Positions 44,080 through 53,726 are shown, numbered from the stretch's first letter. The stretch: DNA of 64,000 nt from Sneathiella aquimaris (GCF_026409565.1 NZ_CP112881.1:124001-188000); one strand, 5' to 3'. Notes: a model not told the origin generated them from the sequence alone. Translations and numbers: made by a program.

Positions 44080-44846
44080 GGCTCTGTCAAAGGAAACGCT
44101 CCGACCGATTTAAGTCCTAATCGCCCTCACTTATCAGGCGCATAACTGCCGCCACTCAGCTAACGTAGCTGAACGATCTTGCTTGAATGCTTGGTGACTG
44201 ACAAGGTGGCGTTGGTGGTTTAAGTGGTTATAAACTGAAGAATGAATTGACGCGAATTTTTGTAAACTTTGCATATACCTGAAGCACAACATGGCAAACT
44301 CCCGTCGTCGAAATGGCAAATGAGAATTCTCACATCTTTTATTTTTCCAGCAACCCGTTTCTTGCTTCCCCGCTTTGACAGTGACATTCATGGCTGCTCG
44401 ATATGAACGTAATTTATCAGTTACGATTTCTTGTGGTTGTGGTGGTTTGTCACAAAGACCTCGAGTATCTCACCTTCATGATCAACAGCACGCCACAGAT
44501 AACGCAGTTCACCATTTATCTTCACGAAAACCTCATCTAGATGCCATCGCCAGTTTGAATAAATAGCGGACGGATAAATTCGTTTCTTGCGTATTTCTTT
44601 AGCGAAGATTGGGTCAAAACGGTTTCACCAATAGCGAATGGTTTCATGACAGATATCAATCCCTCGCTCGCTTAGTAGATCTTCCGCATTACGAAGTGAC
44701 AGTGGATAACGAACATACATTAGCACAGCAAGCCGAATGATCTCCGGTGATGTTTTGAAATAACGAAACGGATTTTAAATTTTCATACCCAAATGCTATT
44801 GTTTTGCGGCAAAGTCGTCAAAGCGAAGTTTTGTCTGGCAGAGGCC
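44080..44846 (-). mobile_element. Decayed IS6-family element, same type as at 5131
   Basis: GGCTCTGTCAAAG at 44080 and, inverted, a sequence ending CAGACAAAACTTCG at 44846 match the ends of the element at 5131-5949. Inside, the minus strand has the transposase C-terminus (44391 to 44134: KAGKQETGCWKNKRCENSHL followed by PFRRRE) and, further upstream, decayed pieces of the N-terminal and LDE regions with stops and frame breaks. The copy is inactive and lies in opposite orientation to the one at 5131. Confidence 0.8.
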
Positions 44847-44885
44847 TCGAGACCGCATCCAGGTTTGCTAGCATGTGTTTGATTA

Positions 44886-44902
44886 TGTAGAACTTTTCTA
44901 CA
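44886..44902. repeat. Short palindrome upstream of the recombinase block
   Basis: TGTAGAACTTTTCTACA is a 7-base perfect inverted repeat around three bases, lying between the IS6 remnant and the 508-residue gene. It could be an operator; nothing further supports this. Confidence 0.35.
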
Positions 44903-45051
44903 TCCGATGCGCAAACATGGTAACAACGGATTACTGTTGCTAATCTAGTTTTAGAAACAGGAATATTGGAAAGTCCAAGGTGTTTAAGAAGCTAGGGGAG
45001 ATTTATTTCTCCCTCATTATTTTAAAGCTTATCTAAAAAAGAGACTGATCT

Positions 45052-46578
45052 GTGAAAAAATATGCTTTTTATCTGCAAAGTATCAACATTCATCCTCATA
45101 CAGATATCCGCTATGACGTAGTAAAATGCGCGCAGAATAAGCAACAATTTTTCAGCGTTGTTGAAAAACGCTACCTTGGTAATCCGAATGAAAACAACTT
45201 TGAAGAAAGGATTATTTCTCATGAAGACAGACCCGAAAAACCGGTGCTTTTCAGAAACGAAGCATTTGCTAGATCGCATATTTTAAATTTGCTGACTAAA
45301 GAAGTCTTTCAAACAAAGCTTGTTACTCGAAATATAAACCAATTGTTTCGATTGATATTATTTCCTGAAGATCGTATTTCTCCAAAAGATGACCAATATC
45401 AAGATCTTTTAGGGCTACCCACCGAGCTGCTGCAAAATCGGAAAAACATTCCGATACTTCAACTCTCCCTATTCTATCAAATTCTGAAAACTCTTTCATC
45501 TGAAACAACTGAAATGATGAAATATCTTGATAATGATGTTAAAGAACTCTTCTGTTCTCAGGATCTTATCAACGGCGCCCCCATCAAGCTTATGGCTATC
45601 AGGGCGTGCTATCCAAATCTCACTGGTTCGGTTACCTATTTTTCTAACCTTGCGACTAAGTCTTTAACGGATGAAGACAAGTGCCAAATCAAAGAAAATA
45701 GAGATATTCGCGCTGTAGAGATGGAAAACCGTTTAGAGGAGCTTCGCAAAACCGACCAGTTCTATAAAGATGAAGCTCTCAAATTGTCTCAAAGCATCAC
45801 GCCGCCAGATATAAGTCAAATTCATCTAATCCCTGAAACAGATATAGCTGACTTTCAGATCAATCAGTCCAGGCATCTTCAGCAGCTACATGCAACTCTG
45901 AGGGAGCGTCCAGATTTACTCCATGTCCTGACTCAAACTGGCCCTTTTGTCACTCTCTGGATCCGTTGCTTAGAAAACGAGTCAGACGATATACAAATCT
46001 GGAAAGAATGGAATAAGTACGGAAAGCAAGATACAAAAAGGAAGATTTTTGAGCGCGCGCATTTCGCCGATATTCACCGCATCCCTATTTTGAGCCGGGG
46101 GCACCTAATCAATCTGAATAGCATTAGAGCTCGATTAAAAGATATCTACACGTCGGACCCTATGCGAGATAAAATAACTCATGAAGAACGGCAAATACTT
46201 GCAACTGCGTTGGGGCAGAACATAACCATTGTCAGAATTGGTGGAAAAGTTTTTCAGTATTTACCTGGAGAGAATATGTGGGTCCGAAAGGAGTTTGGAG
46301 TGCCCGACAGCTCAGGGTATGGCTCATCCTCTCGTTTATGGCAAGAGGGCAAAATTATCTCAAGAAACTATGGATCGACGATCATCCTTCCCTATATTAA
46401 CTCAGATAATATACATGTTCATGGGCATACACGGAATAAGGCTTATGAGGGCCCAGCAAAACTTCGAAAAGAACCTGTTGAGTTATCATGGCGCTCTTAT
46501 CAAATGAATAATAAAACAGACACGTGGTCGGTTGTTGAAGATGATGTCTATTACGCGGAACTGTTTAATACAGCCTAA
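45052..46578 (+). CDS. Unrecognised 508-residue protein
   Basis: The gene starts at GTG 45052. The protein has no signal peptide or membrane helix. It contains a long charged helical middle (EMENRLEELRKTDQFYKDEA, then LKLSQSITPP) and a C-terminal third with several aromatic/glycine strands (LGQNITIVRIGGKVFQYLPG, DSSGYGSSSRLWQEG). The composition is AT-rich and lysine/isoleucine-rich like the three genes that follow. I do not recognise any domain. It is on the same strand as the recombinase trio but is separated from it by 256 bases with a transposase scrap, so its membership in that system is uncertain. It might be cargo, for example a defence protein. Confidence 0.7.
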   Translation: MKKYAFYLQSINIHPHTDIRYDVVKCAQNKQQFFSVVEKRYLGNPNENNFEERIISHEDRPEKPVLFRNEAFARSHILNLLTKEVFQTKLVTRNINQLFRLILFPEDRISPKDDQYQDLLGLPTELLQNRKNIPILQLSLFYQILKTLSSETTEMMKYLDNDVKELFCSQDLINGAPIKLMAIRACYPNLTGSVTYFSNLATKSLTDEDKCQIKENRDIRAVEMENRLEELRKTDQFYKDEALKLSQSITPPDISQIHLIPETDIADFQINQSRHLQQLHATLRERPDLLHVLTQTGPFVTLWIRCLENESDDIQIWKEWNKYGKQDTKRKIFERAHFADIHRIPILSRGHLINLNSIRARLKDIYTSDPMRDKITHEERQILATALGQNITIVRIGGKVFQYLPGENMWVRKEFGVPDSSGYGSSSRLWQEGKIISRNYGSTIILPYINSDNIHVHGHTRNKAYEGPAKLRKEPVELSWRSYQMNNKTDTWSVVEDDVYYAELFNTA

Positions 46579-46649
46579 CGTTTGAAGCCGTTCTGAGTGT
46601 CTTTCTACGCCATAATTTCCTCCAATAAGTATCAATAATTCTGTTGGAG

Positions 46650-46770
46650 ACCCTGTACATTTCTCTAAGACAAGCCCAATGATCCACCTGCCAAGCGTTG
46701 ACTTACTGACCCACAAATCATCGGCTATAACTTCACGGGGTAAGCCGCTGTTCAAATCAAGCTCTGATTA
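46650..46770 (-). pseudogene. Scrap of a transposase helix-turn-helix
   Basis: On the minus strand the frame reads NSGLPREVIADDLWVSKSTL followed by GRWI. This resembles the helix-turn-helix of IS3-type OrfA proteins. It is too short to be functional and similarity is lost on both sides. Confidence 0.45.
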
Positions 46771-46834
46771 AGTAAATTTACATATATCGTTGTAATGGTG
46801 GCTGATTAACAAACAAAGATGAATTGAAAATCGA

Positions 46835-47371
46835 ATGTTGATCTCCGCCCATATTGAAGAAATCTCGCTCTCAAAAATAGATGGTATTGATGATAGTATC
46901 AAAGATCTGCTGAATTCCTTCAACTTAGGCCCAAGTTTGAAGGCGTTAAGTCATGAAATAACTTCTGACGCACTAAAAGTGTTCTTGGAGCTAGCGCCTA
47001 TTCGAGTTTTTAAACACAAGAAAAAAGAGACTTATCTTTGTGTTGCCGGTTGGCGACAACTGATGCTTGCCAAGGAATATTATAAAAATAATGAAGCATT
47101 GGTTCCTGTTCTTATTCAAGAAAAAAAGGGAAAGCTTGCTGAAATCCGAAAACGGTTTGTCGTTGAATCAATTCAGCTTCCAACTTTCTTTCAAATTGCC
47201 CGCGAAATTACAACAGTGCCAAAATCTATAGAGCAATCGTTAGCGAGAAATGCTGAACAGTCCTCACACGGAGAATTGCCAATTGAGGAACTTGAAAAGC
47301 TAGGTTTGAAAACAGCCGAACAAAGAGCAATTTGGGCCAATATGGCGCGGGAGACGCTATACCGTGGATGA
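46835..47371 (+). CDS. Small ParB-like protein of the recombinase trio
   Basis: The 178-residue protein contains APIRVFKHKKKETYLCVAGW followed by RQLMLAKEY (residues 54-82), which resembles the ParB/Srx-type N-terminal fold (position-specific hydrophobics and the GxRR/GWRQ corner). The C-terminal half is helical (REITTVPKSIEQSLARNAEQ, ELPIEELEKLGLKTAEQR) and could bind DNA. It overlaps the next gene by eight bases and the three genes form one transcript. ParB-like proteins can act as DNA clamps, CTP switches or nucleases; which applies here is unknown. Confidence 0.6.
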   Translation: MLISAHIEEISLSKIDGIDDSIKDLLNSFNLGPSLKALSHEITSDALKVFLELAPIRVFKHKKKETYLCVAGWRQLMLAKEYYKNNEALVPVLIQEKKGKLAEIRKRFVVESIQLPTFFQIAREITTVPKSIEQSLARNAEQSSHGELPIEELEKLGLKTAEQRAIWANMARETLYRG

Positions 47372-50090
47372 AACTAGAGCTCCAGGAGACAGCGCTTCAG
47401 AATTCCAAAAACTCTATCGGTTTGTTGCTACTCATCCCGAGGGAGGCAATGATAATGCAGATAAAGTTGCCCGTCTGATGTGGCAACTTAACGTACCCGC
47501 TGAGTTGAACGGATTTGGGTGGATCACTATGCAGCTTGCAGCCTGGATCGGATGTAAAACTGGTTATTTTGCTGGAGGTAAATTTTCTAGACAGATTGAA
47601 CTTACAGAGAATAGACAACATAAGTGCAGCTTATTGCAGTTGGATGACGAAGGCATGGCATTTTTTAATGATCTTCGTTGGTGGATTAAATGGTACGCCT
47701 CTCATTTTGATCAAATTAATCACTACATGGGTTTGGCTTTTGCCGATGGACCAGGTGAGGCAAAAGATCCAACTTCGCTTATCAAGAATAGTAGTCGACA
47801 TCCGCTGTATGTACTGTTGTTTTGTAAGTTGCACGACGAAAATTGGATAGATCTTTGTCTTCGATTGCTTGTTATGCACGCATATGCTTTACGGGAATGG
47901 GGATATTCCAAATTTCTTGAATATAACGGTGAGAACGAGTCTTCCGACATCCGCATTACAGTTGGCCTGCGCGCAAGAGAACTACGGACACTACATGACG
48001 AGGCTGCTGTGGCCTTTATAAATGATCTCACCACAGAAGAAATTTGGGGTAAAGATCTATCTTTACGTCGAAAAAATGCAAACAATTTTACAAACTGGCA
48101 GTTAGCAAAAGAGCCTATCCGGGTTGGTAATGATCTGGTAATTGAAGGGAATGCTGATAGTAAATCTCAGGTAATTGTAGGTTTGCTATCAAAATTGTTA
48201 CGTTTTTTCGATTCTGTCGGAAAAGGAAAATCAGGCAAGTTTCGCAAAAAAGGAAAAATTAGAAGTAAATCAAAAAGCCGTTCTAAGGTTTTTCCTTGGG
48301 GACGAGGAGAAGTTGAAATCGACTCTCACCGGTTTATACGGGATCCGGGGCATGACGCAGATGATGCTACTCCACATGAAGATGGACGACTAATTATTGA
48401 AGAATTCTTGGTTGGTGCTGATGACGAAGAAATTGTAGATTCCGATTTGCCAATTGATGAGTTCCTTGGCCCAAATTCCTTAATTTTGGAAGGGACGAAG
48501 AGAGACAAGAAATCTCAATTTAAAATTATCAATCCCATTTCTGCGAAACAACGTCAAAAACATATAAGTATGAGTGCCCAGCATTTTGCTTGGCAGACCG
48601 AAATGTTGACTTTTACGCAAATAAAGTCTCTTCACACATATTGTAATGAATGCATCCAAAAACACTTGGATAAAGCTAGCTATCTACTCTCTAAGGTCGA
48701 GAAGTGGGAGCTCGAATGTGCCTTGCTCATTCAAGTCATACTTTGGACAGGTTCAAATTTGGAGAGAGCTTTAGGATTGAGGGTGACGTCGATTTCTGGG
48801 ATTGAGATGGCACCGGATAGTTTCCGGCTTTTAATTAGGAACGACAATATTGATGATGAAATAATAGGGGAGTTTTTGTTATTCCCAATTACACCTGAAT
48901 ATAAATCTACACCCACTTATGATTCTGAAAACTGTAGGGAACGAGTTGCTCGACTTCATTTACCGGATATCGTTAGTCAGGCGAAATCTCTAAAAAAATT
49001 CCATCAAAAATTTGTGAAGAATAAAAAGAGTAATCTGATTTTCCAACCGGTGAATAAATCGGCTGAAAAATCCACAGAATTATATAGAAAAGAATTAAAG
49101 AAGTTTATTATAGAATTTCAGAAAATTGATTATTTCGCTGAAGGTATTACGCTCAATAGAATTGAAAATTTTATGTTTCGATACCTTGAGAGTGAAACAA
49201 AAGACGCAGCCTTAGCGTCCATAATTACTGCAAATCACTACAAATCTGCTTATGTACGCCTTTTTTATTCCACATATTCTATGGAATATATCCAAAAAAC
49301 TTACGGCAAAGCGACGGGACCTATAAGAGAAGAATTGAAAATCAATTTCGATGCTGGGTATAACAGCGAGGTGACTGGGCAACATATAGGTGCTCGGTTT
49401 TGTTTGGAAAGGCAGCCAATTTGTTCAGCGATCATGCGCCTTAAAAATGATTTAGAAGAAGCGTCGCATTATAGGACTTTGGAAGAGTTTATTCATTTTC
49501 ACAATTTGTACACGTTGTACACTGTTTTAATGTATGGGTTTTCTACAGGTGCGCGAGCTGTTAAGTCACCGGTTTTGCTTTTTCAAGAGTTTGATAGTAA
49601 TGGCTTTTCTTCATATGCGGATAAAGATTCAGATCCGCCTTATCATGCACGATTGATCTGGGTTCCTGCTGTTGTTCTGGAACATTTGGAAAGTTATTCA
49701 AAGTACTTTCACCGAGTCAAAAGCTGGATGTTTCTGCAGGATCAAAAGATACCGGATGAGGTTTCGAGTTTTTTTCTAAAAAAGACGAGAAACAAAATTA
49801 AAGTAGATGAGGCAAAACCTAGTGTAATTGAGCGACATTTCTCTACATACCTGAGTGCTCCGGCTAACGCGCATCGACGTTTTCTGAGAACTAGTTTGAT
49901 TGAAGTAGGCGTATTACCTGAATTGGTAGATGCCGTGATGGGGCACTGGGGAACTGGTGAAGAACCTTGGTCAAGATGGTCTTCTTTTTCTTATAAGAAC
50001 TACGTGGCTACAATCGAGCCAGAAATTAACAAAATTCTCCAAGAATTTGGTTTCACAGCATTTAGTTTTTCAGACGGAAAGAAAATTTAG
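47364..50090 (+). CDS. Very large tyrosine-recombinase-like protein (first of two)
   Basis: The 908-residue protein starts at GTG 47364 with GGGAG nine bases upstream. The first 700 residues are not recognisable; they include a basic stretch (KSGKFRKKGKIRSKSKSRSK near 285-305) and acidic stretch near 325-365. The last 200 residues carry a tyrosine-recombinase pattern: STGARAVKSP (R731, box I), AHRRFLRTSLIEVG (R839 and R842, with Arg where box II usually has His), MGHWGTGEE (H861) and SYKNYV (Y877 or Y880 as the nucleophile). GHWG with a following SRWSSFSYKNY suggests the family of large integrases found in site-specific transposons. Length is about twice that of a normal integrase. It overlaps the next gene by one base. 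Confidence 0.7.
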   Translation: MDETRAPGDSASEFQKLYRFVATHPEGGNDNADKVARLMWQLNVPAELNGFGWITMQLAAWIGCKTGYFAGGKFSRQIELTENRQHKCSLLQLDDEGMAFFNDLRWWIKWYASHFDQINHYMGLAFADGPGEAKDPTSLIKNSSRHPLYVLLFCKLHDENWIDLCLRLLVMHAYALREWGYSKFLEYNGENESSDIRITVGLRARELRTLHDEAAVAFINDLTTEEIWGKDLSLRRKNANNFTNWQLAKEPIRVGNDLVIEGNADSKSQVIVGLLSKLLRFFDSVGKGKSGKFRKKGKIRSKSKSRSKVFPWGRGEVEIDSHRFIRDPGHDADDATPHEDGRLIIEEFLVGADDEEIVDSDLPIDEFLGPNSLILEGTKRDKKSQFKIINPISAKQRQKHISMSAQHFAWQTEMLTFTQIKSLHTYCNECIQKHLDKASYLLSKVEKWELECALLIQVILWTGSNLERALGLRVTSISGIEMAPDSFRLLIRNDNIDDEIIGEFLLFPITPEYKSTPTYDSENCRERVARLHLPDIVSQAKSLKKFHQKFVKNKKSNLIFQPVNKSAEKSTELYRKELKKFIIEFQKIDYFAEGITLNRIENFMFRYLESETKDAALASIITANHYKSAYVRLFYSTYSMEYIQKTYGKATGPIREELKINFDAGYNSEVTGQHIGARFCLERQPICSAIMRLKNDLEEASHYRTLEEFIHFHNLYTLYTVLMYGFSTGARAVKSPVLLFQEFDSNGFSSYADKDSDPPYHARLIWVPAVVLEHLESYSKYFHRVKSWMFLQDQKIPDEVSSFFLKKTRNKIKVDEAKPSVIERHFSTYLSAPANAHRRFLRTSLIEVGVLPELVDAVMGHWGTGEEPWSRWSSFSYKNYVATIEPEINKILQEFGFTAFSFSDGKKI

Positions 50091-53000
50091 TGTCGCCAGT
50101 TGCCCAAAAAATAAAGGATCATCTAAAGCAAAGACTGGGTGATAATTCTTTCGATTTTTCAGTTTTAGAGAAATTGCACCTCATTTTGTTGGAGAGCAAC
50201 ACCAAGTTGACAAAGGTTCTGCTCCTCGAACAACGCCCTAAAAGTTCAAAAGCGTACGATTATACAAGTTTAATTTCAAAACTGTTGAAGTGTGGCGCAA
50301 ACAAGTCAGAGCAATATGGACTACTGCGTGCCTTTTATTATTGGGTCGCATGTCTCAATGAAATTGAGGAGGATTGGTCCCTAAAGCTTCCGCCTGTTCC
50401 GTTCTTCGCTCCAGCCCAAAAGAGCCCATTTACCATGGAGAGTAGAAGTTATAACTCGTTTGTTGCGGGTATTCAATCTTCTCTAAATGACTCGATATTA
50501 GAAAATTCAACAGCCAATTCTGAATTAGATATTAGGGCGGAACTAGGACGGATAGTCTTATGCTCAATAATATCCGGACATCTTCACTCTATAGATGCAG
50601 TAAAAGCCTTTCTTAAATCTATTAGGTTGATGGAATCCTTTCAAAATGCGGTTTGGTTGGATTTAGAAGTTGAAACTAAGAGGCATGCCGAACCGGAACT
50701 AAGGCGGTTTTTTATTGATCCGCAAACAATGGCTTTGATTTTAGGGAGCAGGGCAGAGACACTAGATTTGGCCGAGGAGATGGGTGCTCTTAAAACTTCT
50801 TTTCCTAAACAGGTATTTGGGGTCGTGCAAAATTTCTTGAAAACGGCGGGAAATCCAGAGCTTAACAAAATACCTAATCTTTCGTATTTACTCAAAACCG
50901 TGAATCATCATTTGGCGTTAAGCACCTTTCATGGGTTTGCAGCATATGCTGCCAGAAATAGCAGTTGCCATTCTCTGAAGCGCTCTTGTTGGGCAAGGAT
51001 AATGGGTTTTAGTTATGACTTTCCAAAAGAGAAGGTGGTCAAAAGCATTAGAATAGACTCAGACCCGGTTCTGCAAAATGTGCATGACATATTTTCTATT
51101 CAGATGTCTGCTGATCATTTAAAAATACGTCAATTAATTTTACACAAAAATATATCGAAAAAAGAAGCCAAAGAAACTCTGAATGCAATAAATATTGAAT
51201 GTGAGGCGGCGCAAAATAAGGGGAATGCATATAAATTATTGTCGCAATGGGCATATGATCGTCGTTGGATGCATTCCAAACTAGAGCTTGCGACGTTGAG
51301 AGGATACGTCTCAAGTATGGGCAGTCGACTGATCGATTTCGCGTCAGAAGTTGATTTGTTGGGCCTTGATAAAGATGGTTTCGATATGCTCTACCGAGAA
51401 ATATTGCAGGACGTTGATACAGCGAGCGCAAAGCAAAAAATTAGTCGGGGGTTACACAATTTTCACAATTTTTTAGTGGATGAATATGCGGCGGTCCCAC
51501 TCCAAGGAAAAGGAACTTTTCAAGGCGGGTTAGCACTTGCTGCTGTAGACGCAAATATTCTTACTTTCGATGAATATCAAAAATGCCTGGCGGCTTTTGA
51601 TAGTGATAGAGAGTTAATGTTGGAAGATCCTAAGTTAGTTTTAATTGTCAAATTGATTTTTATTATAGGGTTTCGTTGTGGTTTGCGGCGTAGTGAAGTT
51701 TTTAAACTCAGATTAGCTGATGTCCATTTAAGCACGAGAACGGAAATTTTGGTCAGGCCATGGTGGGGCAGGCAATTAAAGACGGTAGCATCAAATCGCA
51801 AAATCCCCGTTTATAAACTATTGGAACCGAATGAACTTGATCTTTTGGAGCGGTTTACGGCACAGCAAACAAGTGAGTGGGGGGCCGTATATAGCTTGAT
51901 CCACGACAGCTCAGACCTTTTTCGGAACGGGGACTCTCCATTATTTGGTTACGTTTCAACTACAGGGTTGGTTTTATCGAGAGAAGTGCTGTTTGGTCAT
52001 ATCCATCGAGTAATGCGGTCCGTTACTGGCGATGAAAGTGTCAGATATCACCATTTACGACACAGCTTTGCAACATGGGGCATGTTGAGATTATCTTTAG
52101 CAGAACAGAATGAAATACCTGTTTTGTTTCCTAAGCAACCAATCACACAAAATGTACTCGAGAGGTCAAAAGAATTTCGATCAAATGTGCTTGGAACAGA
52201 GCAAACGTCTCGCAAGAGTTTCTATGCAATCGCCTCTATCCTGGGACATAGCGGGCCAGATATGTCACTACATCATTACATACATTGTATGGACATCTTG
52301 CAAAAGTTGGAAAAGCCACAGATTGATGTGTTGCTTGTTTGTAAGGCCGCCAAAGTATCAAAGTCTAGCATGTATAGAATGCGAGAAGCTCCTGAGAAAA
52401 ACGACCTGATCGATAATGTGTTGATTAAAAGAGCAAAAAAGGAAGAGTTGATCACGTTACACAAAGAGCACAAAGGCAAAAGCCGGTCGGTGGATGTTTT
52501 AGGCGATAGGGACAGAGTACTCATTAGGTTAGCGGATTTTCTGCAAATATGGTCAAAGAACACAATGAGTTTTTCTGATTTATGTAACCGATTTGAGTAT
52601 CCAGAGGTGCAAGCGATACGCTATCTAGAAAACGGGAAGCATTTACAAAAATATGGGACGAGATCTGTTTCGTATAAGGAAAATGAGGGTCGAAGCCTAT
52701 CACCCATTGTTCGTCTGACAGGACAACAAAAACGACAATTAGACACAGGGTTTGATCGGATTTTTGAGTATGCCTCTAAAGATCAAGGTCGTTTCTTTGA
52801 ATTATGCCGCAACTATTCTAAGTTGCGGTGGAAAACACAAAATGGATTTCATTTCGATATCGAAACAAATTTAGAGCTCGCTAAAACATTTGTCAGGTTT
52901 TGTGAATTTGTCTACGGACACGAGTGTAAATTGCAATATCAGGCATACAAAGGTTCTGATTTTGAAAAAATAAAGAAATGGCAAAAAATTATTGGTTTTA

Positions 53001-53170
53001 CCGATGAAAGTTGGGGTATTTCGCTAGCGCGGCCTAACAAAGCTTCAAAGGCCATCAGCAAAACAGTAAATATACGACCAATAGATTGTTCGTATACGGC
53101 CTTATCAGAAGGCAGCGAAAATCCGGTAGCACGGATTTTGTTGCATTTAATGGCTATTTACTTGATTTAG
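50090..53170 (+). CDS. Very large tyrosine recombinase (second of two)
   Basis: The 1026-residue protein has a clear catalytic domain in its middle: GFRCGLRRSEVFKLRLADVH with R533, YHHLRHSFATWGM with H654 and R657, and ILGHSGPDMSLHHYIH with H720 and nucleophile Y730. The first 400 residues are helical; residues 385-480 look like the SAM-like core-binding domain (TLRGYVSSMGSRLIDFASEV). After the catalytic domain comes an extra region of 290 residues with an HTH-like VCKAAKVSKSSMYRMREAPE near 755. It starts at GTG on the last base of the preceding stop. The extended C-terminal region is not found in ordinary integrases. Confidence 0.82.
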   Translation: MSPVAQKIKDHLKQRLGDNSFDFSVLEKLHLILLESNTKLTKVLLLEQRPKSSKAYDYTSLISKLLKCGANKSEQYGLLRAFYYWVACLNEIEEDWSLKLPPVPFFAPAQKSPFTMESRSYNSFVAGIQSSLNDSILENSTANSELDIRAELGRIVLCSIISGHLHSIDAVKAFLKSIRLMESFQNAVWLDLEVETKRHAEPELRRFFIDPQTMALILGSRAETLDLAEEMGALKTSFPKQVFGVVQNFLKTAGNPELNKIPNLSYLLKTVNHHLALSTFHGFAAYAARNSSCHSLKRSCWARIMGFSYDFPKEKVVKSIRIDSDPVLQNVHDIFSIQMSADHLKIRQLILHKNISKKEAKETLNAINIECEAAQNKGNAYKLLSQWAYDRRWMHSKLELATLRGYVSSMGSRLIDFASEVDLLGLDKDGFDMLYREILQDVDTASAKQKISRGLHNFHNFLVDEYAAVPLQGKGTFQGGLALAAVDANILTFDEYQKCLAAFDSDRELMLEDPKLVLIVKLIFIIGFRCGLRRSEVFKLRLADVHLSTRTEILVRPWWGRQLKTVASNRKIPVYKLLEPNELDLLERFTAQQTSEWGAVYSLIHDSSDLFRNGDSPLFGYVSTTGLVLSREVLFGHIHRVMRSVTGDESVRYHHLRHSFATWGMLRLSLAEQNEIPVLFPKQPITQNVLERSKEFRSNVLGTEQTSRKSFYAIASILGHSGPDMSLHHYIHCMDILQKLEKPQIDVLLVCKAAKVSKSSMYRMREAPEKNDLIDNVLIKRAKKEELITLHKEHKGKSRSVDVLGDRDRVLIRLADFLQIWSKNTMSFSDLCNRFEYPEVQAIRYLENGKHLQKYGTRSVSYKENEGRSLSPIVRLTGQQKRQLDTGFDRIFEYASKDQGRFFELCRNYSKLRWKTQNGFHFDIETNLELAKTFVRFCEFVYGHECKLQYQAYKGSDFEKIKKWQKIIGFTDESWGISLARPNKASKAISKTVNIRPIDCSYTALSEGSENPVARILLHLMAIYLI

Positions 53171-53190
53171 AAGATAGTTGTTTGGCGGTA

Positions 53191-53315
53191 AAGGGGATGA
53201 CGATTTTAAGGCCACCCCCTTATGTGTATAAGTAAAACTCAGCTAATGGATTTACTTCTTAATTGTCATATCTGATTAAATAACTCATCTATATGAACTC
53301 AGGATCCTCTACAGT
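53191..53315. other. Gap between the recombinase trio and the integrase module
   Basis: A weak stem, AAGGGG at 53191-53196 with CCCCTT at 53215-53221, lies 20 bases after the trio. It has no T-run, so it is only a possible terminator. The genes on either side converge here. Confidence 0.35.
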
Positions 53316-53714
53316 TTAAGCAGTCCGCAAAATCGAAAGCCGCAAAACAAGTTTTTTGGATACGTTGTCAATGGTGTTGTTGTCACCTGCCAGCATGTAT
53401 TCTAGGGGCGTCAATCCCTGAAACGTATCTGGACCTGTCTTGAGCCATGTAAGGCGTTGCGATGAGTTTGAAAAGCATTGTTTCAATAAAAAATTGATCG
53501 CAACAATGACCACGAGCCGCTTGTTAGCGTCGTCCTCAAGAATAGGAAATATTCCATGTTTCCAGAGTTGAAATGTATCAAATGATCTTAAGTTTGAAAT
53601 ATCGAAAGTTTCGTCATCACTCAGCTGCCAAATATAGGCCACTTCCAAAAATGACTCGATAAGATGTTGCTGTTCGAACTCTTTGTGTGTTTTGTTTAAT
53701 GTTTGTTTTGTCAT
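53316..53714 (-). CDS. DUF2384-like (MbcA/ParS/Xre toxin-binding) protein
   Basis: The 132-residue protein ends in a segment (QRLTWLKTGPDTFQGLTPLE, then YMLAGDNNTIDNVSKKLVLR) that resembles the toxin-binding domain of MbcA/ParS/Xre antitoxins: a Trp-Leu-x-x-x-x-x-x-F-x-G-x-x-P core with a conserved helix. No RES or other toxin gene lies beside it. It begins 12 bases after the integrase stop on the same strand, so it may be part of the integration module or a solitary antitoxin-like regulator. A fragment of the same domain lies at 15147-15491. Confidence 0.6.
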   Translation of the reverse strand: MTKQTLNKTHKEFEQQHLIESFLEVAYIWQLSDDETFDISNLRSFDTFQLWKHGIFPILEDDANKRLVVIVAINFLLKQCFSNSSQRLTWLKTGPDTFQGLTPLEYMLAGDNNTIDNVSKKLVLRLSILRTA

Positions 53715-53726
53715 GGTAGTGCCTTT

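Noticed and set aside
46486-46755. 89-residue minus-strand frame as a gene
   Set aside because: Only a short transposase helix-turn-helix scrap is recognisable, and the frame overlaps the 508-residue gene on the other strand.
53191-53221. Terminator after the recombinase trio
   Set aside because: The stem is only six bases, the loop is long, and no T-run follows.
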